Shown piece by piece: positions 32,437-39,769 of a stretch of 64,000 nucleotides of DNA. The notes beneath the pieces were generated by a model. The model ran no database searches. It was not told where the DNA came from and saw nothing but the letters and a program-made list of their open reading frames with translations. The DNA comes from Thermodesulfovibrionales bacterium. GTDB lineage: Bacteria > Nitrospirota > Thermodesulfovibrionia > Thermodesulfovibrionales > Dissulfurispiraceae. Positions within the stretch are counted from its first letter, which is position 1; each line of letters opens with the position of its first letter. Made by a program: the position numbers and the translations under genes. Location: positions 62,001-126,000 of the forward strand of contig JAGUWD010000009.1 in NCBI GenBank assembly GCA_020062545.1, in the 5' to 3' direction.

Positions 32437-32746
32437 TCCAGCAATAAGGATAGGTCTCTGGAGTGAATAGCTATGTTTTGGTAACAGTTCTTTGCGACTG
32501 GAGCGTCAGGCAATGGTATAATCTTTCCGCTTCATTCTCGAATGGCATCCAGCCATTCTCCGAAGCAAAGACAGCCCGCTTAGGCATCCATTCCACGCTT
32601 GGGCTGTCCAAGTCGCTTCAAGACCATACCATTGCCTGACAGACGCAACTGTTTGAGCGAAGCGAGTTTTGCGGCTGTAGCGAAAGAAGCATTAGAACTG
32701 TCAAAACAGAGCTCCTGAACGAAAGAGACTTATACTTATTGCTGGA
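32437..32746. mobile_element. 310-bp nested foldback element (element D) between ruvC and ruvA
   Basis: The 383-bp gap between ruvC and ruvA holds one large palindrome with no ORF. The outer inverted repeats are 23 bp with two mismatches (TCCAGCAATAAGGATAGGTC at 32437, complement ending at 32746). A second tier pairs AGCTATGTTTTG...ACAGTTCT (32469-32491) with 32694-32713. A third tier is a perfect 15-bp pair, GTCAGGCAATGGTAT (32505-32519) with 32626-32640. Two central hairpins follow: GAATGGC/GCCATTC (32540-32558) and GACAGCCC/GGGCTGTC (32570-32608). It looks like a MITE-type insertion or a structured RNA; no transposase is present. Confidence 0.85.
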
Positions 32747-32765
32747 CGCGATATCAGGTTATCAT

Positions 32766-33245
32766 CTATCTGCTATTCGCATGACAGATTGCCAATGCAA
32801 GCGCATCTGCGCTGTCTGGAGATAATGAATGCTTAATGTTTAATATCTCCACTACCATCTTCTGCACCTGATTCTTATCAGCCCTGCCGTAACCCACTAC
32901 TGCCTTCTTCACCTCAAGGGCGCTGTACTCATAGATTGGAAGTCCGGTCAAAGAAGCAGCAAGAAGCACCACTCCTCTTGTATGCCCGAGACTGAGGGCT
33001 GCCTTTGTCCCTTTTGCAAAGAATATCTTCTCTATCGCTATTTCATCAGGTTTATATTCAGCAATCACATCCACAAGGGACGTGTAAAGCTCCGTGAGTC
33101 TTACGTGAAGTGGCTTGTTTGCAGGCAAAACTATCCTGCCTGAGGAGAGGTATTTAACTTCTGACTTCTGACTTCTGACTTCTGACTTCTGAATAAGTCC
33201 ATATCCGCAGTTTATACTTCCGGGGTCGATTCCGAAAATTTTCAT
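32766..33245 (-). CDS. ruvC: Crossover junction endodeoxyribonuclease RuvC
   Basis: RuvC resolves Holliday junctions. The 159-residue protein opens with MKIFGIDPGSINCGYGLI (first catalytic Asp), then AIEKIFFAKGTKAALSLGHTRGV, ALEVKKAVVGYGRADKNQVQKMV and SPDSADALALAICHA (last acidic pair). Between the first and second strands a heptamer array encodes QKSEVRSQKSEVKY, a seven-residue repeat not part of the family. It is the first gene of the ruvC-ruvA-ruvB run, and yebC, often upstream, is absent. Confidence 0.97.
   Translation of the reverse strand: MKIFGIDPGSINCGYGLIQKSEVRSQKSEVKYLSSGRIVLPANKPLHVRLTELYTSLVDVIAEYKPDEIAIEKIFFAKGTKAALSLGHTRGVVLLAASLTGLPIYEYSALEVKKAVVGYGRADKNQVQKMVVEILNIKHSLSPDSADALALAICHANSR
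33156..33193. repeat. Heptamer array GACTTCT in ruvC
   Basis: AACTTCT followed by four perfect GACTTCT units. On the minus strand the 7-bp period reads through all three frames in 21 nt, giving the seven-residue repeat KSEVRSQ with no stop. Confidence 0.95.
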
Positions 33246-33246
33246 G

Positions 33247-33325
33247 GTTTCTTGAGTTTCTTGGATTTGTTGAGTTTTTGAGTTAACGCTATAAACACAA
33301 TAAACTCGATAGACTCAACAGACTA
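33247..33325. repeat. Period-9 foldback array between ruvC and gmhA
   Basis: Units CTTGAGTTT, CTTGGATTT, GTTGAGTTT, TTGAGTT (33251-33284), with an approximate complement AACTCGATAGACTCAACAGA at 33303-33322 reaching the gmhA stop. It fills the whole intergenic gap. Confidence 0.7.
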
Positions 33326-33907
33326 TCTTTTTCTCGGTGCTTCAAAGAGTATCTCTTCCACCATCTGGCAGATTATATGTCCGAGCGTTATATGAGTTTC
33401 CTGAATGCGGGGAGTGTCTTCCGATGGGACGATAAATGCGTAATCACACCTTGCCGCAAAATCAGCGCCTTTGAGGCCGGTGAATGCTATAGTCTTTATC
33501 TTTTTGCGTTTGGCAGCGTCCACAGCCTTCAAAATATTTTTGGAGCTTCCGCTGGTGCTTATGGCAACAGCAATATCGCCTTCGTTGCCAAGGGTTTTTA
33601 TCTGTCTGGCAAATATGTCGTTATAGCTGTAATCATTGGCAATGGATGTAATTATCGCAATGTCGGTATTTAACGAAAGCGCAGGCAGTCCGGGTCTGTC
33701 CATTTTAAACCGGTTTACAAATTCACCTGCGATATGTGAAGCGTCGCAAGCACTGCCGCCGTTGCCAAAAAGGAGAATTTTTTTACCGTCATTGAATGCA
33801 TCGGCTATCAGTTTTGATACCCCTGCAATAAGAGATACGTTTTCCTTAACGAATTTTCCCTTTATGTTTATGCTGTCTTCAAAAGCCTTGGCAATCTTTC
33901 TTTCCAT
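33323..33907 (-). CDS. gmhA: Phosphoheptose isomerase (SIS domain)
   Basis: GmhA converts sedoheptulose 7-phosphate to D-glycero-manno-heptose 7-phosphate for lipopolysaccharide core. The 194-residue protein has a single SIS domain: KKILLFGNGGSACDASHIAGEFVNRF, LNTDIAIITSIANDYSYNDIFARQ, AISTSGSSKNILKAV and the C-terminal RIQETHITLGHIICQMVEE, which carries catalytic Glu and His. A promoter with TTGACT and TAGACT (18-nt spacer) ends 6 nt before the ATG, without a Shine-Dalgarno. This suggests a leaderless transcript and an outer-membrane lipopolysaccharide-bearing cell. Confidence 0.93.
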   Translation of the reverse strand: MERKIAKAFEDSINIKGKFVKENVSLIAGVSKLIADAFNDGKKILLFGNGGSACDASHIAGEFVNRFKMDRPGLPALSLNTDIAIITSIANDYSYNDIFARQIKTLGNEGDIAVAISTSGSSKNILKAVDAAKRKKIKTIAFTGLKGADFAARCDYAFIVPSEDTPRIQETHITLGHIICQMVEEILFEAPRKR

Positions 33908-33913
33908 GCGATT

Positions 33914-33943
33914 AGTCTACTAAAGATAAAACTCCATAGTCAA
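33914..33943 (-). promoter_or_regulatory. Promoter of gmhA, possibly leaderless
   Basis: Minus-strand TTGACT (33938-33943), 18-nt spacer, TAGACT (33914-33919), then 6 nt to the ATG. No ribosome-binding site lies between. Confidence 0.45.
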
Positions 33944-34431
33944 GGAGAGGATAGGGAATTTAAAATAGGGTAAAGCTTGTCATAGGTCTCAAGTATATGC
34001 TCCGGGATAACCCTCACTTCGCCGAGCACTGTCATGAAACTCGTATCCCCTGCCCATCGTGGGACAATATGGATATGCATATGCTCCTCGATTCCTGCAC
34101 CTGCAACCTCTCCAAAGTTAATGCCTATATTAAACCCTTCAGGATTAAAGGCTTTTCCAAGACACTCTACAGAATACTTTGTAATCTTCATAAGCTCTGA
34201 AAGAGCGGTATCGGAAAGACCGTCAAATGAGGATGTATGAAAATAGGGAACAACCATGAGGTGACCGTTATTATAAGGATACTTATTCATGATCACATAG
34301 ACATGTTCCGACCTGTAAAGGATAAGGTTATCCCTGTCGTTATTCTCCTTAGGCTTTACGCAAAACAGACATTCCCTTTCTTTCGCTGAAAGGATATACT
34401 CCATCCTCCAAGGCGCCCATAGTGTTTTCAT
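33940..34431 (-). CDS. HIT family nucleotide hydrolase/transferase
   Basis: A 163-residue histidine-triad protein. The triad HMHIHIVPRW is complete, and the N-terminal MKTLWAPWRMEYILSAKERECLFC is typical of the Ap4A phosphorylase-like/HIT branch common in anaerobes. NNGHLMVVPYFH is also conserved. Such enzymes split dinucleoside polyphosphates or nucleoside phosphoramidates. It overlaps the uracil-DNA glycosylase gene by 4 nt, so the two are translationally coupled. Confidence 0.9.
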   Translation of the reverse strand: MKTLWAPWRMEYILSAKERECLFCVKPKENNDRDNLILYRSEHVYVIMNKYPYNNGHLMVVPYFHTSSFDGLSDTALSELMKITKYSVECLGKAFNPEGFNIGINFGEVAGAGIEEHMHIHIVPRWAGDTSFMTVLGEVRVIPEHILETYDKLYPILNSLSSP

Positions 34432-35195
34432 TCTTCACCTGCCGTTGCTTTCAATCTCTTCAATACTGCCTGTGCATCCTCCCATGTAAGCCACTTATCC
34501 TTTGGATTTCTTAAAAGATACGCCGGATGAAATGTGGGCATCACAGGAATTCCCTTGTATTCATAAAATCTTCCACGGACCTTCGTAATGGAGAATTTGC
34601 TTATAGGGCCTTTAACTCCCATAAGCATGTATGCTGATATCTTTCCGAGGGACACTATCACCTCTGGAGATATTATATCTATCTGCCTATCGAGAAAAGG
34701 GAAACATGTAGACATCTCATCGTCCTGTGGATCCCTGTTCATGGGCGGCCTGCATTTCACGATATTTGCAATATACACATCTTCTCTCTTAAAGCCCATC
34801 CTCTCGATGAGTCTTGTCAGAAGCTGTCCTGCATCGCCTACAAAAGGCCGTGCCTGCAGATCTTCTTCCCTTCCCGGGGCCTCGCCGATAAACATGATTT
34901 TTGCATTCGCATTGCCCTCGCCAAAAACAATATGAGTCCTTCCCTTTGAGAGCTTACACCTCTGGCAGTCGCCGATTTCATCGCGAAGGGCATTGAGCAT
35001 AGCCTCTTTGTGACTATTTGAACTTCTTGAACGGCTTGAACCGCCTATATTAGTAATTCGTTCAAAGGGTTCAGCTCGTTTAACGCCCTGATTGCTGACT
35101 GCTGACTGCTGACTGCTGTAATTAAGCGGCAGTCTCTCAAAGCCGAGTTCTTTATAAAACTCAAGAACTATTTTTAAACCATCAATTGTATTCAT
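34428..35195 (-). CDS. Family 4 uracil-DNA glycosylase (Fe-S)
   Basis: Removes uracil from DNA to start base-excision repair. Four cysteines for a [4Fe-4S] cluster are present in CQRCKL, KCRPPMNRDP and TCFPF. Catalytic and uracil-binding blocks are GEAPGREEDLQARPFVGDAG and PTFHPAYLLRNP. The first about 75 residues before the Cys pair are not conserved in the family and are mostly encoded by three tandem arrays (YSSQQSAVSNQ..., SRSRSS). It is the 5' gene of a pair with the HIT protein. Confidence 0.95.
   Translation of the reverse strand: MNTIDGLKIVLEFYKELGFERLPLNYSSQQSAVSNQGVKRAEPFERITNIGGSSRSRSSNSHKEAMLNALRDEIGDCQRCKLSKGRTHIVFGEGNANAKIMFIGEAPGREEDLQARPFVGDAGQLLTRLIERMGFKREDVYIANIVKCRPPMNRDPQDDEMSTCFPFLDRQIDIISPEVIVSLGKISAYMLMGVKGPISKFSITKVRGRFYEYKGIPVMPTFHPAYLLRNPKDKWLTWEDAQAVLKRLKATAGEE
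35017..35086. repeat. Inverted pair of period-9 arrays in the uracil-DNA glycosylase gene
   Basis: TTTGAACTT, CTTGAACGG, CTTGAACCG at 35017-35043, then the complementary words GTTCAAAGG, GTTCAGCTC, GTTTAACGC at 35060-35086. The two arms could pair. They encode the low-complexity linker before the glycosylase domain, in frame. Confidence 0.83.
35094..35121. repeat. Heptamer array GCTGACT in the uracil-DNA glycosylase gene
   Basis: Three perfect GCTGACT units and GCTGTAA, encoding SSQQSAVSN on the minus strand. On the plus strand the word would contain TGA in every frame. Confidence 0.9.
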
Positions 35196-35206
35196 AATTC
35201 ACATAA

Positions 35207-35256
35207 TTAGCTGATAGCTCATAGTCTTTAATTAGCATCCATGAGCTATCAGCTAA
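35207..35256. repeat. Perfect 16-bp inverted repeat upstream of the glycosylase gene
   Basis: TTAGCTGATAGCTCAT at 35207-35222 is matched exactly in reverse at 35241-35256, with an 18-nt loop. The arm shares the words AGCTGAT and GCTCAT with the hairpin at 26963-27019. Confidence 0.9.
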
Positions 35257-35278
35257 ATTGAGCAGTGTCTGACATATA
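35255..35278. repeat. Partial copy of the element A foldback
   Basis: AAATTGAGC joined to AGCAGTGTCTGACATATA. The second part matches the right arm of element A (37926-37942) with one change; the first part matches the outer end of elements A and B. Confidence 0.7.
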
Positions 35279-35286
35279 GTTATGAT

Positions 35287-37977
35287 TCAATTGGTCCTCA
35301 TACTTTTATATTTTTCAACCCTCAGATAATCTTTATTCTTCTCAGAATTGCTAATAAGATCGTCTATGAAATTATTCTTCATCCCGAACTTCTCAGCACG
35401 ATTGAGATTATCTTCAAGGAGTTTTATTGCCGATGGGTATTCAGACTGCAATGCATAGTTGTCCGCCATCTCCCACAGACCGACAACCTCACCTCCTTCA
35501 TTCCCCAATTCCCTGAAGATATTAATAGCAATGCCTATACTCTTTTCCGCATTTTTATAATCACCAAGCTTTTTCAAAACACGCCCGATGCTCATGTATG
35601 CCTGGGCAATTATATGCCTGACAGTCCCTATCTCAAGGCTGACCTTTAACGAGTCTTCATAATATTTAAGGGCATCCCTGTATTCACCCTTATCCATCAA
35701 GACATTTCCCATATTGCTTAATGCCACTGCTTCTCCTTCCCTGTTCCCTGTCCTCTTCACGCTGTCAAAGTATTTATTGTAATAATACATGGCCTTTTCG
35801 TATGACTTCTTCTGCTTGAAGATGTTGCCAATGAGGTTATAAACCATACCGAGCCTTGTCTCGTCATTGCCTTTTTCTGATAGCTCCTGGGCAAGAAGTG
35901 CATGGTCTATTGCCTTATCATATTCATCCATGCTTATAAGGGACATCGCAATATAATAATTACCTCCGAACATACCTCTTTTATAACCCATCTTCTTTGC
36001 CCTTTCCACAGCAATCCTCGAAACCCTTTCCATGCCCTTGTAATCGCCCTTCTCGTAAAATGTCCATGCCTCATCGAGCATATCATTTATGCCTGATAAC
36101 TCCGTGTGTGCCTTAGACCCTGCTGATTTCAATGTGTTTATAATATTTTCCTCAAGCTTGAAATCATTGTTTACCATCAATGCATATTCCAGCCTTTCTT
36201 TTGCCCCCTCCTTGTCTCCCATGTCCAATAAAACACCGGCCATCTGCATGGAGACCAGTGCCCTTACATAATCTTTTACTTCAATATTCAAAAATATTTC
36301 CTTATTCGCCCTGTCCGAGACCATCCGAAAAACTTCAGCAGATCCCTTTTTGTCTCCTTTGGCATTAAGCACCCTGCTCCTGTCTATCAGTGCGAGGATT
36401 TCCAGTTCAAGGTCTTTTATCCTTGCTCCAATATTTATGGCACTGCCAAGATGCCTTTGTGCATCGTCATATCTGTTTAACCTTGCGTAGCACTCTGCCA
36501 CATTGTAATGCAGCCGCCCCTGAACAGGCAGATTATTTTGCTTCGAGGCTATTTCAATGGCCTTCTCATTGACATTTATAAAGTCTTCACACTTGCCTTC
36601 CCTGTAAAAGGCATTTGCCTCATCAAGCAGATCTGGAAGGGATTTTTTAACCGATTTTCCCCCGACACCATTTTCCTTAACCTTTACAATCTTTTCAATA
36701 ATCCAGTACTCCTTGCCGTCTTTTCTTACTTTATACCATTTCCTGCCGTTGCCCTCCTTGAATTCTCCTGCAACTTCGAGAACTGCACCTTTATTAACCG
36801 AGGCAGCAGGATCGGAATCAAGGGACGGTTTACGTCTCAGATTTGCAGTATGAACATTGACTATAATATTTTTTGCAGCCTTATCTTTCTTTGTACTGTC
36901 GTCTGTTTTTTCGATTATCGGCTTATTTTCGGGTTCTTGTTTAATCTTCTCTTCAGTAGCCTTTTCTTTCTTTTCCTCCAGAGGTTTTTCTGGCTTTATA
37001 TCAGTTTTCGAAACCAGCATATCGGCAGCGGTATCCTGTTGCAAAATATTGACTGCTATCCCTTTAATCCAGCCCTCTCTGCCATCCGATGTCTTCACCC
37101 TATACCATTTCTTACCTTTGCTGTCTGCAGTCTCGCCTAATACATCAAATACTGCTCCTTTTACAGCCCATGTGACAGGCCGGGAGTCAAAGGATGGTCT
37201 TGACCTCAGAGTTGCGGAGTTGGTTATGATTTTTATGTTTTTTTTGCCCTCTGATTTCGGTTCTTCAATCTTCGCATCTTTTTGCTTTTTTGCAGCAGGC
37301 ACTATATCTTCTTTCGAGTTTTTATTCTCTTTTGATTCCATCTTCAGTTCTTCTTCAGCCCTTGCTGTCTTTTTCTTATCCATCTGTGCGCCGACAGATA
37401 CCCTTGCGCCTCCCGGAAGAAGAATCAGATAGTTACGGACATCTTCAGGCACTTCGAATACTACGGCATCTTCTATTCCCTTATCCGCACTTATTTCCAT
37501 ACGTCCGAAGCTCTCGGTGCCGAGCCTCATGGAACCTGTAGCGCCAAGAGACTGATCCCAGCGTCTCTTTTTATTGTCGATGAGCACGAGGTCTGTTAAT
37601 ACATCTGAAGGGATCGGATTATTGCTTTTATTATGGACCTTAAATCTCACGATAATGAACTTTCCATCGGCTCTCTTTGCAAATACCCCTTCTCCTATAG
37701 ATTTTGTCTCTTTAACCTCCGTTATCGTATACACGGCTTTGATTATCTGTTCCTGTTTACCGTCAATGTACCGTATTTTCTGGAGGATTGTCTGGTTTAG
37801 TGCGTATTCTGCTGCAACAGTACTACATAAGGGAAATACTATCAAAAAAAGAGATAATAAACCTGAATTGAGCGATTCTAATCTAAAAATATATGTCAGG
37901 TGCTGCGAAAAGGGGGAGCCTTTAAGCAGTGTCTGGCATATAAAATTACTTGACTTAATCCTTATCTTTCGCCCCAT
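35287..37977 (-). CDS. Exported TPR protein with two SH3b domains
   Basis: An 896-residue envelope protein. After a hydrophobic segment (about residues 40-55, SLFLIVFPLCSTVAA) comes a DUF4352-like beta domain (residues 80-190) and a charged linker. Two bacterial SH3 domains follow (ATLRSRPSFDSRPVTWAVKG and ANLRRKPSLDSDPAASVNKG), and then at least ten TPR repeats (such as YNLIGNIFKQKKSYEKAMYYYNKYF). Such proteins scaffold assemblies or bind peptidoglycan. The first about 38 residues are encoded by foldback element A and overlap nadK by 16 nt. The true start is probably nearer the hydrophobic segment but no good codon or ribosome-binding site is evident. Confidence 0.75.
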   Translation of the reverse strand: MGRKIRIKSSNFICQTLLKGSPFSQHLTYIFRLESLNSGLLSLFLIVFPLCSTVAAEYALNQTILQKIRYIDGKQEQIIKAVYTITEVKETKSIGEGVFAKRADGKFIIVRFKVHNKSNNPIPSDVLTDLVLIDNKKRRWDQSLGATGSMRLGTESFGRMEISADKGIEDAVVFEVPEDVRNYLILLPGGARVSVGAQMDKKKTARAEEELKMESKENKNSKEDIVPAAKKQKDAKIEEPKSEGKKNIKIITNSATLRSRPSFDSRPVTWAVKGAVFDVLGETADSKGKKWYRVKTSDGREGWIKGIAVNILQQDTAADMLVSKTDIKPEKPLEEKKEKATEEKIKQEPENKPIIEKTDDSTKKDKAAKNIIVNVHTANLRRKPSLDSDPAASVNKGAVLEVAGEFKEGNGRKWYKVRKDGKEYWIIEKIVKVKENGVGGKSVKKSLPDLLDEANAFYREGKCEDFINVNEKAIEIASKQNNLPVQGRLHYNVAECYARLNRYDDAQRHLGSAINIGARIKDLELEILALIDRSRVLNAKGDKKGSAEVFRMVSDRANKEIFLNIEVKDYVRALVSMQMAGVLLDMGDKEGAKERLEYALMVNNDFKLEENIINTLKSAGSKAHTELSGINDMLDEAWTFYEKGDYKGMERVSRIAVERAKKMGYKRGMFGGNYYIAMSLISMDEYDKAIDHALLAQELSEKGNDETRLGMVYNLIGNIFKQKKSYEKAMYYYNKYFDSVKRTGNREGEAVALSNMGNVLMDKGEYRDALKYYEDSLKVSLEIGTVRHIIAQAYMSIGRVLKKLGDYKNAEKSIGIAINIFRELGNEGGEVVGLWEMADNYALQSEYPSAIKLLEDNLNRAEKFGMKNNFIDDLISNSEKNKDYLRVEKYKSMRTN
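37862..37946. mobile_element. Foldback element A at the start of the TPR gene
   Basis: TATATGTCAGGTGCTGCGAAAAGG (37890-37913, arms quoted in part) pairs imperfectly with 37919-37942, leaving a 5-nt loop. The mismatches are mostly G-U compatible. The outer flank CCTGAATTGAGCGATTC (37862-37878) and the word GTCAGGTGC-GCGAAAAG are shared with element B at 51379. It forms the 5' end of the TPR ORF. Confidence 0.78.
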
Positions 37978-38813
37978 TTGAGCTTTGTCCTTAAGACCTG
38001 AAAATAATCACGTTCGCACGGCATGAGAAGCTTCGTTGTAAACTCGGACTTTTTAACTTCGACGGTATCATTCTTTCTCAGAGAGAATCCAACCTGTCCG
38101 TCAAGGGTAAGAAAGACGTCTTCACTTTCCGATCTCATCATGATCTCGATAGTGAAATCATCGGGAAGGACAATGGGCCTGTTCGTAAGGGTATGCGGGC
38201 ATATAGGTGTGAGGACAATGCTGTTCAATGTAGGATACAGTATAGGACCGCCGGCTGACAGGGAATACGCCGTTGATCCAGTTGGTGTTGAGATGATCAG
38301 ACCGTCAGCCTTAAAGGTTGTAACATAAGAATTGTTGACGTACGTCTCGAGGTCTATAATCCGTGCAAGCGCCCCTTTATTGATAACGACATCGTTTAAG
38401 ACTACAAAATCGGCAATCCTTTCTCCATGACGATGTACAGCAGCAGTCAGCATTATCCTCTCTTCTACGGAGCATCTGTCTGCAAGCGCCTTTTCCACGG
38501 CCTCGAATATCTCGTCTCTGTTAACCTCTGTGATAAAACCGAGACCTCCGAGGTTTACGCCGAGTATTGGAACTCCTCTATCTCCAACAAGGCGCGCAAC
38601 ACCCAGCATCGTCCCGTCGCCGCCGAGGACTATAATTACATCTGCCATCGAGGGTATCTGTGACCTCGAATAGCCCTCCATATTAAGAAGCCCGGCTGTC
38701 TCGGCGTCCAGAAACACCTCATAGCCCTTATTCCTCAGCCACGGGAGAAACTCCTTCAATATCTCAACCGGCTCGGGTCTTCCAATCTTACATATTATGC
38801 CAATCTTTTTCAT
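37962..38813 (-). CDS. nadK: NAD kinase
   Basis: Phosphorylates NAD to NADP. The 283-residue protein has the glycine-rich VLGGDGTMLGVAR near residue 70, VNLGGLGFITEV, VLNDVVINKGALAR, the DGLIISTPTGSTAYSLSAGGPI block and PHTLTNRPIVLPDD. All are family signatures. The start overlaps tsaE by 26 nt. It sits in a tsaE-nadK-TPR run on the minus strand. Confidence 0.97.
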   Translation of the reverse strand: MKKIGIICKIGRPEPVEILKEFLPWLRNKGYEVFLDAETAGLLNMEGYSRSQIPSMADVIIVLGGDGTMLGVARLVGDRGVPILGVNLGGLGFITEVNRDEIFEAVEKALADRCSVEERIMLTAAVHRHGERIADFVVLNDVVINKGALARIIDLETYVNNSYVTTFKADGLIISTPTGSTAYSLSAGGPILYPTLNSIVLTPICPHTLTNRPIVLPDDFTIEIMMRSESEDVFLTLDGQVGFSLRKNDTVEVKKSEFTTKLLMPCERDYFQVLRTKLKWGER

Positions 38814-39231
38814 TTATCCCTTCTATAATTACCTCTCTCGAATTTTCGTCAACATAATTCATCCTTACTTTAATTGCATCTTCAGGAAGTTCGGAAAGCC
38901 TTTCGGCCCACTCGACTACGGCAATTCCACCCGATCCTATATATTCCCATATGCCCAGATCATCTATATCATTTTCCCGTTCAACCCTGTAAAGGTCTAT
39001 ATGATAAAAAGGGGGTGTGGTTTCATATTCTGCTACTATGACAAAGCTTGCACTGCCGATATCCCTTTCAGGAATACCGAAAGCCAATGCAATCCCCCTG
39101 ATTAATGTAGTTTTACCTGCTCCAAGGTCTCCATAAAGGCAGACCGTAGCGCCTCTTTGTGCTTTAAGAATATTACCTATCTTTAACCCAATTTCCTCCG
39201 TTTCCCCCGGAGACCTTGTTATTATTTTCAA
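38788..39231 (-). CDS. tsaE: tRNA threonylcarbamoyladenosine biosynthesis ATPase TsaE
   Basis: TsaE is the ATPase of the bacterial complex that makes t6A in tRNA with TsaB and TsaD. The 147-residue protein has Walker A YGDLGAGKTTLIRGIA, the conserved SASFVIVAEYE and FYHIDLYRVE, and IAVVEWAERL. It overlaps nadK by 26 nt. TsaB and TsaD are not in the window. Confidence 0.95.
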   Translation of the reverse strand: MKIITRSPGETEEIGLKIGNILKAQRGATVCLYGDLGAGKTTLIRGIALAFGIPERDIGSASFVIVAEYETTPPFYHIDLYRVERENDIDDLGIWEYIGSGGIAVVEWAERLSELPEDAIKVRMNYVDENSREVIIEGINEKDWHNM

Positions 39232-39257
39232 TCCTCAACCTCAACCTTTATCTGTCT

Positions 39258-39707
39258 TTATTTCACCATCCCCTTAATTAAATCCATCTTGCCGATTATG
39301 CCGCGAACATTTCTGCCCTCAACAACAGGGATAAGATGCACCTTTTTCTCCGACATTATCGTGGCTATGTCTTCCACAGGGGTATCTTCCGCAACTGTTA
39401 TGACATCCCTGACGCATATATCGGCCACTGTAACCGCAGCCATCTTCTTGATTTCCTTTTCTATCCTGCTCGGACTCTCGAGCATTATAAAGGCATCGAA
39501 CAGCCTCACAACAGTCGGAATATGCAGCCTTTTATTCTGGCTTATGAGGTCGTTCTCTGTGACAATACCAATCAAATCGCCATTATTATCAACAACAGGC
39601 GCACCGCTGATATTCTTCTCTATAAATATCCGTGCCAGATCTTCTATGGTGGTGGTTGGTTTGACTGTTATAACATCCTTTGTCATTATATCTTTTGCTT
39701 TTAGCAT
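39258..39707 (-). CDS. CBS-domain pair protein
   Basis: A 149-residue protein made of two CBS domains and nothing else. AKDIMTKDVITVKPTTTIED opens the first, and VADICVRDVITVAEDTPVED opens the second, each closed by a GIVTENDL or GIIGKMDLI segment. Such stand-alone pairs sense adenine nucleotides or similar ligands. AAGGAG precedes the ATG. The target is unknown. Confidence 0.92.
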   Translation of the reverse strand: MLKAKDIMTKDVITVKPTTTIEDLARIFIEKNISGAPVVDNNGDLIGIVTENDLISQNKRLHIPTVVRLFDAFIMLESPSRIEKEIKKMAAVTVADICVRDVITVAEDTPVEDIATIMSEKKVHLIPVVEGRNVRGIIGKMDLIKGMVK

Positions 39708-39727
39708 GGTATCTCCTTTTTATTCTT

Positions 39728-39762
39728 GATTACACAGATTTTATCAGATTACACCGATTAAA
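39728..39762. repeat. Degenerate array before the CBS gene
   Basis: GATTACACAGATT followed by ATCAGATTACACCGATT, an imperfect direct repeat of about 17 bp. It lies in the gap between the CBS and pgeF genes. Confidence 0.6.
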
Positions 39763-39769
39763 ATACAAA

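Noticed and set aside
32437-32746. Riboswitch for ruvA
   Set aside because: The structure is a symmetric nested palindrome with terminal inverted repeats and matches no riboswitch class I know; a mobile or generic structured element fits better.
28024-35121. CRISPR array
   Set aside because: The repeats are only 7-9 bp, directly adjacent without spacers, and mostly inside coding genes; no cas genes are present.
36508-37432. Long plus-strand ORFs opposite the TPR gene (36508-37140, 36857-37432)
   Set aside because: They are antisense shadows of Lys/Glu-rich coding sequence, giving hydrophobic Phe/Ser-rich nonsense without ribosome-binding sites.
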